Shown: positions 45,019 to 53,949, numbered from the stretch's first letter. The stretch is DNA of 64,000 nucleotides from Pseudolactococcus plantarum (GCF_002441715.1 NZ_JXJX01000002.1:140104-204103), one strand, 5' to 3'. Numbers and translations: made by a program. Notes: a model not told the origin generated them from the sequence alone.

Positions 45019-45485
45019 AACAAAAGAAACTAAAAAAAACATTAGTTGATCAAATTTTAGATAAAGCTGGTATTGCGCATGAGTCTCTAGCACTAAACGC
45101 ACTAAAAAATGACCTCCCAGAGGATATCCAAAAAGAAGATATCTATAAGACATTAGCGCTAACCAGCGGCACGCAATGTATCATTGGTATTGTCCCACTG
45201 ACTAGCCACTTATCTGAAAAAAAATTAGCTAAAGCTGCTGGATATAAGAAAGTCAGCATGATCCCCCAAAAAGACTTACAAAAAACAACAGGTTATGTAC
45301 ACGGTGCAAATAACCCTGTCGGTATTCATCAAAAACATCAGTTCCCGATTTTTATTGACAAAGTCGCATTGGAAGCCCCTTTGATGATTGTCTCTGCTGG
45401 TGAGGTTGGGCGAAGCATTCACATTAATCCTCAAGAGCTTGCAACTTTTGTACACGCTACTTTCGCAGATATTTGCGAGGATTAG
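45015..45485 (+). CDS. ybaK: Cys-tRNA(Pro)/aminoacyl-tRNA deacylase YbaK/EbsC
   Basis: A 156-residue YbaK-type editing protein that hydrolyses mischarged tRNA, mostly Cys-tRNA(Pro). Family segments are YKTLALTSG, LSEKKLAKAAG, the GYVHGANNPVGIH active-site region, and VSAGEVGRSIHINPQELATF at the C-terminus. Coupled to the upstream DUF368 gene by a four-base overlap. Followed by a hairpin terminator at 45494-45520. Confidence 0.9.
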   Translation: MKQKKLKKTLVDQILDKAGIAHESLALNALKNDLPEDIQKEDIYKTLALTSGTQCIIGIVPLTSHLSEKKLAKAAGYKKVSMIPQKDLQKTTGYVHGANNPVGIHQKHQFPIFIDKVALEAPLMIVSAGEVGRSIHINPQELATFVHATFADICED

Positions 45486-45493
45486 CTGCTTGA

Positions 45494-45520
45494 TTAAACG
45501 ATTTTAGTGATCGTTTTTTG
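45494..45520 (+). terminator. ybaK terminator
   Basis: Stem AAACGAT / ATCGTTT with loop of about seven bases, followed by T-run. Confidence 0.7.
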
Positions 45521-45567
45521 TATTCTTGCATAATACCGCTTTTTATTGTACACTTATAAAGTATTTT

Positions 45568-45603
45568 TAGTTTACATTCAGAAAGGATTATGTCTTTAAA
45601 CTA
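45568..45603. promoter_or_regulatory. Inverted repeat in the bioY upstream region
   Basis: TAGTTTA (45568-45574) and TAAACTA (45597-45603) are separated by 22 bp. Widely spaced half-sites of this kind recall BirA biotin operators, which would make sense for bioY, but the spacing and bases do not match a consensus I can confirm. Confidence 0.35.
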
Positions 45604-45680
45604 GTGATTACAAAGGATTATCATACGAGTTAAGTATCCTAATCTTATCGTATGAGCTAATGATAAGGCATCACATACAT

Positions 45681-46256
45681 ATGACCACCAATAAAGTTCA
45701 ACGTATAGCAATAATCGCTATAGCTGCTGCATTTATGGCTATTTCTAGTCAGCTCACTATTCCACTGCCGCTCGTGCCTCTGACCTTACAAACACTTTCA
45801 GTAGGCATTATTGCCACTGTCCTAAAACCAGTAGACAGCTTATTTTCTATATTAGTCTACCTAGTGCTTGGTGCTATTGGGCTACCTGTTTTTGCTGGGG
45901 GTGCAGCTGGATTTGGTGTGATCCTTGGGCCAACTGGTGGATTTTTGATCGGCTTTTTAATTCAAGCACAACAGGTTGCACAACTTTGTAAACTTGCGCC
46001 AGTAATCAAAAGCACAAGTGGAAAAATTACCTTATTTATCCTAGCAAATATTATCGGTACGATTTGGTGTCTGGCGATGGGAACTGTATGGCTATCTATT
46101 GCTGGTGGTCTCTCGCTTCAAGCTGGATTTAAAGCTGGTTGTTTACCATTCATTATTCCTGGGCTAGTTAAGGCAATATTAGCTGCCATCATCGGTTTCT
46201 ATATCCGCCGCGCCTTAAAACAGAATAGTTATTTTAAAGTAGAGTCGTACAAATAA
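45681..46256 (+). CDS. bioY: Biotin transporter BioY
   Basis: A 191-residue membrane protein with six helices. BioY features are QLTIPLPLVPLTLQTLSVGI and the VFAGGAAGFGVILGPTGGFLIGF region. It imports biotin, alone or with the ECF module. The start is uncertain: ATG 45660 and ATG 45681 both lack a good ribosome site; 45681 (MTTNKVQRIAI) gives the usual N-terminus. Confidence 0.9.
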   Translation: MTTNKVQRIAIIAIAAAFMAISSQLTIPLPLVPLTLQTLSVGIIATVLKPVDSLFSILVYLVLGAIGLPVFAGGAAGFGVILGPTGGFLIGFLIQAQQVAQLCKLAPVIKSTSGKITLFILANIIGTIWCLAMGTVWLSIAGGLSLQAGFKAGCLPFIIPGLVKAILAAIIGFYIRRALKQNSYFKVESYK

Positions 46257-46332
46257 TGTTTTGGTTTTACTATGGTGATCAGCATTAGGGGATAAAGTTG
46301 TAATTTTTTATCAAAAAGGCTAAAATAGTCTT

Positions 46333-46683
46333 ATGTTAACTCTTATCTGCCTTGTCTTATATCCGATTATCTTATTGATACTCATGCCATTATTATTTAA
46401 GTTCTTTAGAATTAGAACTTTTTCGAGCATTAACATCCCTGATGTCATGACATTTTTTCTAATATTTGGCTTACATTATTTTTCTCGAAAACTAGCACAT
46501 ATCAGTATCATCCCCTACTTCTCATTGTTAGTTTCTGTCTTAGCCTTCATCTTATTATTATTAGATTTATTTTATTATCGTTATTTTTCGGCTAAACAAT
46601 TTGTACATTTATTTTGGCGATTAACGTTTTTTATTACGCTAATCCTTTATATATGTATGGTAGTCATCGTCTTTACATTATAA
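46333..46683 (+). CDS. DUF3397 family membrane protein
   Basis: A 116-residue protein with four membrane helices and an aromatic-rich loop (FYYRYFSAKQFVHLFWRL). It matches DUF3397, small membrane proteins of Streptococcaceae and other Lactobacillales of unknown function. A terminator follows. Confidence 0.75.
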   Translation: MLTLICLVLYPIILLILMPLLFKFFRIRTFSSINIPDVMTFFLIFGLHYFSRKLAHISIIPYFSLLVSVLAFILLLLDLFYYRYFSAKQFVHLFWRLTFFITLILYICMVVIVFTL

Positions 46684-46718
46684 AAAAGAGAGCAGCTATT
46701 AAGCTAATCTCTTTTTTT
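46684..46718 (+). terminator. DUF3397 gene terminator
   Basis: Hairpin with arms AAAAGAGA / TCTCTTTT and inner AGCT pairing around ATTA, followed by seven T. Confidence 0.7.
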
Positions 46719-46762
46719 AATGTACTACAGTTATTTTTTTAATGTACTACAGTTATTTTTTT
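46719..46762. repeat. Tandem 22-bp duplication at the 3' end of ydbC
   Basis: Two exact copies of a 22-bp unit beginning AATGTACTACAG and ending in a T-run, at 46719-46740 and 46741-46762. The ydbC stop codon (46753-46755) lies in the second copy, so the coding sequence is barely affected. Confidence 0.9.
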
Positions 46763-46965
46763 AACTCTTCAACTAGTTTTTGAAACTCTTCATTAGTTAG
46801 CGTGACCCCTTTTCCCATTTTACTATAATCGGGTGACCACTGGCGGATATCAAATTTTGCTGGTGCACCGTTCCAAGATACACGTGTTAGTTCTTTTTTC
46901 CAGCCCTTCTCATTCTCAGAAAGGACTATCAAATGCTCTTCAATTTCAAACTTAAATTCACTCAT
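46753..46965 (-). CDS. ydbC: YdbC/PC4-like single-stranded DNA-binding protein
   Basis: A 70-residue protein resembling Lactococcus lactis YdbC, a PC4-like homodimer that binds single-stranded DNA or RNA. The beta-rich body runs EFKFEIEEHLIVLSENEKGW, then RVSWNGAPAKFDIRQWSPDYSKMGKGVTL, and a C-terminal helix EEFQKLVEELKK. The start at 46965 gives the family N-terminus; upstream frame to 47034 is rejected. Likely role in transcription or replication. Confidence 0.85.
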   Translation of the reverse strand: MSEFKFEIEEHLIVLSENEKGWKKELTRVSWNGAPAKFDIRQWSPDYSKMGKGVTLTNEEFQKLVEELKK

Positions 46966-47055
46966 ATCGCTCTCACTCCATTCATACTGCTTTGTCTTAT
47001 CACTATTCTTACGCATTAAACTGCATTTTATCATAATATATGTTATAATTTTTTT

Positions 47056-47373
47056 ATGAAAAAAATCTTAACTTTTATACGTCATTTTTTTTCGAAAGCA
47101 CATACACATACAAAGCAACCCCTAAATACAGATATTCTCGCTAATCTAGAGCTTGCACTTGCCTTTAATCATGCGATCAATATCACCTTTAAACATAAAA
47201 CTGGTGGTATCGCAAGTTTTATTGCTACGATCATTAGTATCACAGAACGTCAAGTTGTTGTCAAAGATGTGACATCACATCAGATTCGTATTATACTCCT
47301 TACAAAAATCCAACAAGTAAGTTTTGTACCGGAGCATGCGCATACAACACCTATCGATGAACTAAACGCCTAG
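47056..47373 (+). CDS. Small protein of unknown function
   Basis: A 105-residue protein that I do not recognise. The first 20 residues are basic and aromatic. The middle (NHAINITFKHKTGGIASFIATIISITERQVVVKD to residue 90) alternates like a small beta barrel and loosely recalls YolD-like or Sm-like folds. Divergent from ydbC, with a TTATAAT-type -10 just upstream. Its end meets nadR at a shared terminator. Confidence 0.55.
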   Translation: MKKILTFIRHFFSKAHTHTKQPLNTDILANLELALAFNHAINITFKHKTGGIASFIATIISITERQVVVKDVTSHQIRIILLTKIQQVSFVPEHAHTTPIDELNA

Positions 47374-47393
47374 CCTTAATAGTCTAGGCGTTT
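47364..47393. terminator. Bidirectional terminator overlapping the nadR 3' end
   Basis: Stem AAACGCCTAG / CTAGGCGTTT. The stop codons of both convergent genes (47373 and 47376) lie inside the hairpin, so the last nadR codons form half of the terminator. Confidence 0.85.
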
Positions 47394-48518
47394 TATTTCG
47401 ACCCCAGTTTTTTGTTTAACTGCATCGATAGCGTGGTGATATCTGCTGAGATACCCTTTTTTATCACGCGCATCTCCCTCATCATCAAGTAAGACAACCT
47501 TATCCATTAAGTTAAATTCGGCTAGTTGACGCATCAACTCTTCATGAAATAGCTGTCTTGAAGATTCCCACGCCATATTTCTAAAGCCATCATCGATATA
47601 CTGCGTAATGGGTGGAATAACTAAAATCAGATCCATCTGTTCATCACGAATCGTCTTTTGAAACAATGGCTCTAACTGCTCTTGTTCAGCTTTTCCCAAA
47701 TAGAGTTTTGCATAGACACGTGTCACTATCGCATCTGTATCAAGAAAGACGATGCCTTGATTGGCAGGCGAATTAATTTCTTTAGAATTAACATCATACT
47801 GTCCGGTTATCAAGCGTGCATAGTCTGCCATCTCAAGCTCATCATCGTTAATATTTGAATATTCTTCATAACTTCTAGCATATTCTTCTGAAAAAGGCGC
47901 GTTGATAGATCTTGCAAGTCGTCTCACCAGTGTTGTTTTACCGGTGGAAGCTGACCCCATAATCGTCACAACTTTTGAAAATTGACGTCGAAAGACTCGG
48001 TTAATGTCTTGCCAATACGTTTGAGGATGTTCACGTATCATCGTAGCCGAGATTTTAATATCTTGTCGATCCGCAATCTCAACGTGATAACTATTGCCAT
48101 CATCTGTTGGAAACCGTTTTTCAAGCTCTGTCGCGTATTCAACTTCTCCAACATAAAACGTAACTGCTATGGTCTCTGATTCTGTATTAACTTGAATCAA
48201 ATTAAATAATTGATTCGCCCATTCATCCCAGCCATGCGGCATCTCAGGCATGCCAGTCTCATCCAGTTTGACAACTTTAATCTCTGCTTCATCGTTAAAT
48301 GCTTCGCGTAGATAGCGAAATCTTTTATCCAGATGTAGCCCTACTTTGGATCCTCGATCCCCCTCATAACCCGAGACAACTAGTAAAACACCTTCATTTA
48401 GTGCAGAAGTTTTATAGATTTGTTGCTGATGTCCCGTATGAAGTGGCGCAAATGTACCAAAGTAAACACCAATTTTCTGACCTGATAATTTACCTTTTGA
48501 AATATTATTTGTCTGCAT
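47376..48518 (-). CDS. nadR: NadR: NMN adenylyltransferase / ribosylnicotinamide kinase
   Basis: A 380-residue two-domain enzyme for NAD salvage. Domain 1 (about residues 10-180) is a nucleotidyltransferase with GVYFGTFAPLHTGHQQQI and ISATMIREHP. Domain 2 (from about 185) is a kinase with P-loop IMGSASTGKTTLVRRLA. No N-terminal HTH repressor domain is present, unlike the enterobacterial protein. Single gene. Confidence 0.94.
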   Translation of the reverse strand: MQTNNISKGKLSGQKIGVYFGTFAPLHTGHQQQIYKTSALNEGVLLVVSGYEGDRGSKVGLHLDKRFRYLREAFNDEAEIKVVKLDETGMPEMPHGWDEWANQLFNLIQVNTESETIAVTFYVGEVEYATELEKRFPTDDGNSYHVEIADRQDIKISATMIREHPQTYWQDINRVFRRQFSKVVTIMGSASTGKTTLVRRLARSINAPFSEEYARSYEEYSNINDDELEMADYARLITGQYDVNSKEINSPANQGIVFLDTDAIVTRVYAKLYLGKAEQEQLEPLFQKTIRDEQMDLILVIPPITQYIDDGFRNMAWESSRQLFHEELMRQLAEFNLMDKVVLLDDEGDARDKKGYLSRYHHAIDAVKQKTGVEIKRLDY

Positions 48519-48556
48519 AAGCTATCCTTTATACGATTTTGTGTAAGCGCATAGTA

Positions 48557-49201
48557 CTAATTGACCTTAGGGCTTTCTTTTTTGATAGATTTTAGAAACC
48601 CAATGACACTAGGTAGTAACGTTATGACGATAATGCCTAAAATGATAGCAGAAAAATGTTCTTTTACAAATGGAATATTACCGAAGAGATAACCGGAACC
48701 TGTTGCAATCAAAGACCATGATAAAGCGGCTATGAAGGCACGTTTCACAAACTCTTGTAGTGGAAATTGACTAATTCCTGCGACAAAAGGAACAAACGTT
48801 CTAATAATCGGCATATATCTACCCAATATAATCGCAAGTGACCCATTTTTTTCAAAGTATTTTTCAGCATCATCAAGATGTTTTTTCTTGATAAGTTTGC
48901 CGAAATGTCGATTTGTGACTAATTTATGACCAATCGTATGACCGATTAAAAAATTACAGGTATCGCCTAGGAAAGCCGCTAAAAAGAAGAGCACCAAAAA
49001 CAGACCCACACTAAAGCCCATCTTAGGATTTGCTGCCATAGCACCCGCTGCAAATAATAAGCTATCTCCTGGTAGAAATGGCATAATGATAGCGGCTGTC
49101 TCTATAAATATCACCAAAAACAGCAAGAGATAAGTCCATCCTCCCACTGATTGCGCCATTGCATAAATATAATCGTCTATATGTAAAATAAAATTAATCA
49201 T
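48557..49201 (-). CDS. DedA family membrane protein
   Basis: A 214-residue polytopic protein with the DedA motifs FIETAAIIMPFLPGDSLLFAAG (about residues 32-53) and a FLGDTCNFLIGHTIG...GRYMPIIRTFVPFVAGIS segment with the conserved Arg residues. Some members (UptA) carry undecaprenyl-phosphate back across the membrane; others affect lipid balance. Start at 49201 gives the normal N-terminus; the frame reaches 49261 but without support. Confidence 0.88.
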   Translation of the reverse strand: MINFILHIDDYIYAMAQSVGGWTYLLLFLVIFIETAAIIMPFLPGDSLLFAAGAMAANPKMGFSVGLFLVLFFLAAFLGDTCNFLIGHTIGHKLVTNRHFGKLIKKKHLDDAEKYFEKNGSLAIILGRYMPIIRTFVPFVAGISQFPLQEFVKRAFIAALSWSLIATGSGYLFGNIPFVKEHFSAIILGIIVITLLPSVIGFLKSIKKESPKVN

Positions 49202-49365
49202 TGTCCTATACTTTCTTGTCTTATTGGCTGATTGGTTGATCAACCGTGTCATGCTTAGCATTCTGTTTAAACTTACTTCATAAAGTATAACATAAGTGAC
49301 CCTAACCGGCCAATCTTCTTATAATCAAGTAGTCATACCAACATACTTGATATCATTACAAGATA

Positions 49366-49411
49366 AAACCGCATGATCGGCATTTTGCAATAGCTATCTC
49401 ATACGGTTTTT
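49366..49411 (-). terminator. U32 protein gene terminator
   Basis: Minus-strand hairpin with arms AAAACCGTATGA / TCATGCGGTTTT and a long inner loop, just after the stop at 49432. Confidence 0.65.
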
Positions 49412-49431
49412 CTCAATATCCGACACCTCTA

Positions 49432-50721
49432 CTATGCTCGGACAGTTTTTGCCACACCATTTTCCTCATACAAGTTAATCAAACCTGAGCCATTTTTACG
49501 GATCATATCTCCTGGTTCAACACGTTCAGGAACGGTCATCGTGAGTAGTTCCATCGGATTTGGTGCACGATCAATACGCTCACCTTCTTCGTTACAGAGA
49601 TTCTCTACGATTGCTGTAAAATGACGGAATCCGGGTCCATAAAATTCAATCTCATCACCAGTCGTGATCACATTTCTTTGTCGAACCGTCGCAGTCATCG
49701 TTGCTTCATCAAAACTAACAACCTCACCCACAAACTTATATTGTGGAATTTTTCGACGTGCACCAAATAATTGCTCATTTTCACTAGGTGTTTGATAATA
49801 AAAACCTGTGGCTAGTTCACGTTGGGCTACTTTCCATAACTCATCTACTAGTGCTGGTTTGATAGCCTCAAATGCTTCTGGGCTTTCAAGATAGGCATCA
49901 ACGGCTCTCTTGTAGACGTTGCTTACAGTAGACACATAGTGAATTGACTTCATTCTACCTTCTATTTTAAAAGAATCAACACCATTTTCGATTAAATCTG
50001 GTACATGTTCGATCATGCTCATATCAACAGCACTCATTGAAAAATCCTCAGGAATTTCTCCTTGAACAGAGCGACGTTCAGCACCATAAGGCATATCGTA
50101 AAGATCATATTTCCATCGACAGGATTGAGAGCAACCGCCACGGTTGGCATCTCGTTTACTCATATAGTTAGATAAGACACAGCGACCAGAATATGAGATA
50201 CACATCGCACCATGTACAAAGGCTTCAATCTCAACATCAGTATGTTTTCTGATCTCCGCCAACTCTGCCATCGACACTTCTCTCGCCAAAACGACCCGTT
50301 CTAGGCCGAGTTTTTTCCAAAACTCTAATGTTTCATAGTTGGTTGCACTGGCTTGCGTAGACAAATGAATCGGTAAGCCTGGTGCTTCACTAGCAGCTAT
50401 CGCAATTAAAGCTGGATCGCTAACAATCACTGCAGCGATACCAATGTCTCTTAAAGTCCGAAACCACTCACCAGCTCCAGCCTCATTTCCTTCATGTGTC
50501 ACCATATTGGCTGCCACGTAGACTTTTGCACCATGTCGTTTTGCGAAGGCAATCCCTTCGCGCATCTCATCAAAGCTAAAATTTCCAGCTCTAGAACGTA
50601 GACCGTAAGCATCTCCACCAATATACACTGCATCTGCGCCATAGCTGATCGCTACTTTTAATTTTTCTAAAGTCCCTGCTGGCGCCAACACTTCAGGACG
50701 TTTTAATTCACCTTGTTTCAA
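49432..50721 (-). CDS. U32 family peptidase-like protein (TrhP/RlhA type)
   Basis: A protein of 429 residues. U32 signature is EAFVHGAMCISYSGRCVLSNYMSKRDANRGGCSQSCRWKY, whose Cys residues probably hold an iron-sulfur cluster. The N-terminal TIM-barrel part starts RPEVLAPAGTLEKLKVAI. Relatives act in tRNA or rRNA hydroxylation rather than proteolysis. Both possible starts are TTG: 50742 has no ribosome site, 50721 (MKQGELKRPEVL) follows GGAG by eight bases and was chosen. The partner U32 gene is at 54042-54971. Confidence 0.85.
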   Translation of the reverse strand: MKQGELKRPEVLAPAGTLEKLKVAISYGADAVYIGGDAYGLRSRAGNFSFDEMREGIAFAKRHGAKVYVAANMVTHEGNEAGAGEWFRTLRDIGIAAVIVSDPALIAIAASEAPGLPIHLSTQASATNYETLEFWKKLGLERVVLAREVSMAELAEIRKHTDVEIEAFVHGAMCISYSGRCVLSNYMSKRDANRGGCSQSCRWKYDLYDMPYGAERRSVQGEIPEDFSMSAVDMSMIEHVPDLIENGVDSFKIEGRMKSIHYVSTVSNVYKRAVDAYLESPEAFEAIKPALVDELWKVAQRELATGFYYQTPSENEQLFGARRKIPQYKFVGEVVSFDEATMTATVRQRNVITTGDEIEFYGPGFRHFTAIVENLCNEEGERIDRAPNPMELLTMTVPERVEPGDMIRKNGSGLINLYEENGVAKTVRA

Positions 50722-51074
50722 ATTGTTTTCTCCTATTTTCAAGATAGTCGAGTAAGTTGAAAAGATCTCTAAATGAGACCAAAACTGTTACTTTAACGTA
50801 CATATTATATCATAAATTTTCTAAGCCATGTTTTCCAAATATAGGGTCAAAAATCGTACAAGATGTCCCAATGCTCATATCAAGCAATATGATGAGCTCT
50901 ACTATGACTACCAATTATGTCCAAAGTTATCCTGATTTTATACGCGTAAAGATAGTCATTTTTACCTCTCTTTGCAGTTAGGGTTATCATGTGCGGTCAA
51001 GTATAGATAAATAGGATAACAGCACTATATCCAGACACTCATAGTTGCTAGTTAAACACACATCAACAATAAAA
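50722..51074. other. Non-coding stretch
   Basis: No gene, RNA or repeat is supported in this 350-bp AT-rich stretch; short open frames lack ribosome sites. It should carry the promoter of the U32 gene on the minus strand (TATAAT-like ATATAATATG near 50800). Confidence 0.5.
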
Positions 51075-51122
51075 AAAATGACCATCAAATATTAACCTTA
51101 AAAGTTAATTATCGACAGTCAT
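51075..51122 (-). terminator. Terminator of the MarR-exporter operon
   Basis: Long imperfect minus-strand hairpin, arms ATGAC and AATTAAC pairing with GTTAATATT and GTCAT, followed by eight T. Confidence 0.65.
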
Positions 51123-51147
51123 ATATTTCTTGTACACCCCTAATAGA

Positions 51148-51867
51148 TTACTCGGTAATCCCAAGTAGCTGTTTCATTTGTTTCACTTGTAGGGCTGCAT
51201 ATGCAGCTGGATTTGATGTTTGAAGTCCAGTAAGCTCTGCTGCTTTTTGTGGATTAGCTTTAAGCGCTTCAGTCATTTGTTTTTGCATTGCTGGTGCTTC
51301 TTGCTTTAATTTTTGGGCTTGGTCTTGTGTTAAGACAAGCCATGTATTTTTAGGTACAGAGACAACTGAATGTTCTCTCACCAATTCATTTTGTTCACCA
51401 CCAACACTAAATAGTAATTTATAAAAATTAGATGCCCAAACGCGTCTAGTTGTATAGGTTGTCACCATTGCTTTATTTTCATCTACTAATTCATATGTTG
51501 CTGTTTTTTTGATTGCCTCAACGATATTTTTTTCATCAGGTTTAAAATTAGCTTCTGGTTTGTCCGATGTTTTATCATGACGATAGACAAAGACATAGTT
51601 ATTTGTATCTTTACCGATTTCAGCTTTGATTAACACACCATATGGTGCTGATTTTTCTCCAGCAGTATAAATACGGCGAGAAGTGGCTGTATTAACTTTT
51701 TTCATGCCCCAATTATCTTTGATGTGTAGGGTCAGCATAGCTACTGAACCTGCTAATAATAGAAAACATACCCCACCAACTAACCAACGTGCTAGTCTAT
51801 TTTGTATGAACATGAACCCAAAGAAGGTACCGATCATGAATATGATGACTAATAATATAATTAACAT
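51148..51867 (-). CDS. DUF4811 family membrane protein
   Basis: A 239-residue protein with two N-terminal membrane helices (residues 1-22 and 29-48) and a soluble outer domain with a Gln/Ala/Lys-rich C-terminus (QMKQLLGI at the end). It matches DUF4811, which in Lactobacillales regularly follows EmrB-type exporters. Start codon overlaps the exporter stop by one base, so it is the last gene of the MarR operon. Possibly an accessory subunit; function unknown. Confidence 0.8.
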   Translation of the reverse strand: MLIILLVIIFMIGTFFGFMFIQNRLARWLVGGVCFLLLAGSVAMLTLHIKDNWGMKKVNTATSRRIYTAGEKSAPYGVLIKAEIGKDTNNYVFVYRHDKTSDKPEANFKPDEKNIVEAIKKTATYELVDENKAMVTTYTTRRVWASNFYKLLFSVGGEQNELVREHSVVSVPKNTWLVLTQDQAQKLKQEAPAMQKQMTEALKANPQKAAELTGLQTSNPAAYAALQVKQMKQLLGITE

Positions 51868-53423
51868 TAGTTTGCTTCTCCCTTCACTGTTTTCACTTTA
51901 ACAGGTGCTGTAGCCGGTACACCGGCAAGCAGTTTCCCTCGACTTAAGCAGAAGGCAACACCGACACCAATTACAGCAAATACAAATCCAATTGCAAATG
52001 AGGCATGGTAGCCTTGTAACATAGCAGAGATTGTTTTATCTGCATACTGTAGCGGATTAGTCTGTTTTAACGATGTCGCTGGTAAATGATTTGTAATCAC
52101 ATTTTGCGCAACTGAAGACAGGAGGGCTACGACAACAGACGATGCAACTTGACGTGCTGTATTACTTGATGCTGTGGCTTGAGCAACCTCATGTACCGGT
52201 ACTGAATTCATGGCACTAGTTGTCAGTGGCATCATGACCATCCCAACGCCTATCATACGTAGACCATAAAGTAGTGTCACAAAATGATCAGGCGTTGAAA
52301 CCGTGAAAAACATAAACGGGACAGTCCCCAAAGCCAATACTAAGAAACCAACAATCGCTAAGCGTTTTGCGCCAATACGATCATAAACACCACCAGCGAG
52401 TGGGGCAACAACAGCCATCATTAAAGAACCAGGTAAGAGAACAAGGCCAGAATTAAAGGCAGAAAGTCCATGAACGGCTTGAAGATATAGCGGCAACATC
52501 ATCTCTACACCCATCATAGCCATCGTACTTAAAGCAAGTGCAAGTGTCACTAATGTAAACTGTTTGATCTTAAATACACGAATATCCAAGAATGGATCAG
52601 CCATTTTGAGTTGACGGAGCCCAAACAATAAAATGATAATCAGGCCACCAACGATAGGTGCAATAACTGTATTTAGTTTCCCCCATCCATCAGTTGCGAC
52701 ATTAGTGAATCCCCAAAGGAAAATCCCAAATCCTAGTACTGAGAGTAAAACTGAAAGAAAATCGAGTTTCATTGGCCGATTTGGCACCACATCACGCATC
52801 ATAAAAATGGAAATTAAGAAGACTATCCCAACAACTATCATCGGAATGAGAAAAATCGTTCTCCAGCTCGCATCAAATGCCCAAAAGATAAGATTAAATT
52901 TATGCGTAATGAGCCAACCGGCAAATGTAGGACCTAAAGCTGGTGCTAATACGATAACGATCCCTGCAACGCCCATGATAGCTCCCATTTGTTTAGCAGG
53001 AAACATATTCACTAAGGCAACTTGCATGAGTGGCATCGTAATCCCAACGGCGATGGCTTGCAAAATCCGTCCTGCTAAGAAGACCCACCAACTTGAGGTT
53101 GGTGCCGAATAAGCAACGAACATCCCTATTAGTAAGATTGCATATGCCGTAACATAGAGCCATCGTGTAGGAAATTTTGTTGCCAAATACGCTGATATTG
53201 GCACCATAATCCCATTTGCTAGTAAAAACCAAGTCGTTGCCTGTTGGGCTGTGGACATGGAAATATTAAAATCTTTCATCAATGTGGGAATCGCAGTCCC
53301 AAGAGATGTTTGCATCAACATGGCCCCAAATGTCCCAACTAATATCAACAGAAACATCCCTATCCTGCTATAATGCTTCCCATGTATATCAACATGATAG
53401 TCTTTTTCGAATACTTCAGGCAT
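51867..53423 (-). CDS. MFS drug exporter, EmrB/QacA (DHA2) family
   Basis: A 518-residue protein with 14 membrane helices. DHA2 features include TSLGTAIPTLMKDFNISMSTAQQATTWFLLANG and the GRILQAIAVGITMPL motif. It probably exports hydrophobic compounds by proton antiport. Start at 53423 (MPEVFEKDYH) follows GAGGGG; it overlaps the marR stop by eight bases, so expression is coupled to and controlled by MarR. Confidence 0.9.
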   Translation of the reverse strand: MPEVFEKDYHVDIHGKHYSRIGMFLLILVGTFGAMLMQTSLGTAIPTLMKDFNISMSTAQQATTWFLLANGIMVPISAYLATKFPTRWLYVTAYAILLIGMFVAYSAPTSSWWVFLAGRILQAIAVGITMPLMQVALVNMFPAKQMGAIMGVAGIVIVLAPALGPTFAGWLITHKFNLIFWAFDASWRTIFLIPMIVVGIVFLISIFMMRDVVPNRPMKLDFLSVLLSVLGFGIFLWGFTNVATDGWGKLNTVIAPIVGGLIIILLFGLRQLKMADPFLDIRVFKIKQFTLVTLALALSTMAMMGVEMMLPLYLQAVHGLSAFNSGLVLLPGSLMMAVVAPLAGGVYDRIGAKRLAIVGFLVLALGTVPFMFFTVSTPDHFVTLLYGLRMIGVGMVMMPLTTSAMNSVPVHEVAQATASSNTARQVASSVVVALLSSVAQNVITNHLPATSLKQTNPLQYADKTISAMLQGYHASFAIGFVFAVIGVGVAFCLSRGKLLAGVPATAPVKVKTVKGEAN

Positions 53424-53883
53424 CTTTCCCCTCTGCTTTCTCATTATCTTCTTGTGAAAATCTAATACCAATTTCTAAAAATAGGTTGAAATTTTCAATA
53501 AAACTTTCCGTTCTCTCCTCACCCATCTCCTCAAAGATGCGCGCCAAATAATCACAAGCTTCTGCTCTGATAGCATCTGCTTCAGATTGTCCTTTGTCCG
53601 TAATCGCAACTAGAATTTTCCGACGATCTGTTTTTGACATCTCACGCGTCACTAATTGCTTGTTCTCGAGATTATTTAAGATAGTTGTAATCCTTGCAGT
53701 ACTTGTACGTGTGAATTTAGCAATCTCGCTCGGTAGGATTTGCGTACCTGCTCTCTTAGCAAGGTACCCTAAGACCAAGGTTTCTCCCTGAGAGTGAATA
53801 TTAAAGCGACTCATCATCTCTGCTTTTCCTCTTTTAAAAACAGCTGTGATAAAGTATTCCGCTACTTTATTATAATCCATCAT
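53416..53883 (-). CDS. MarR family repressor
   Basis: A 155-residue winged helix-turn-helix protein: helical dimerisation arms around a DNA-binding core LPSEIAKFTRTSTARITTILNNLENKQLVTREMSKTDRRKILVAIT (about residues 51-95). It probably represses its own operon and releases on binding an inducer. GGAGG lies just before the ATG. Confidence 0.88.
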   Translation of the reverse strand: MMDYNKVAEYFITAVFKRGKAEMMSRFNIHSQGETLVLGYLAKRAGTQILPSEIAKFTRTSTARITTILNNLENKQLVTREMSKTDRRKILVAITDKGQSEADAIRAEACDYLARIFEEMGEERTESFIENFNLFLEIGIRFSQEDNEKAEGKDA

Positions 53884-53905
53884 TCCTCCTTAACGGTGTT
53901 AATAC

Positions 53906-53949
53906 TTAACGTCGTTAATTATTATACATCGTTAAGTATAAGGTGTCAA
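53906..53949 (-). promoter_or_regulatory. marR operon promoter with overlapping operators
   Basis: Consensus promoter on the minus strand: TTGACA (53949-53944), 17-bp spacer, TATAAT (53926-53921). A perfect palindrome TTAACG-T-CGTTAA (53906-53918) lies just downstream of the -10, and a half-site CTTAACGATG sits in the spacer. A further TTAACGG-type half-site (53890-53896) touches the ribosome site. This layout fits self-repression by MarR. Confidence 0.8.

Noticed and set aside
52633-53112. Open frame of 159 codons on the plus strand
   Set aside because: It is antisense to the MFS exporter gene, has low-complexity Ile/Pro-rich composition and no ribosome site.
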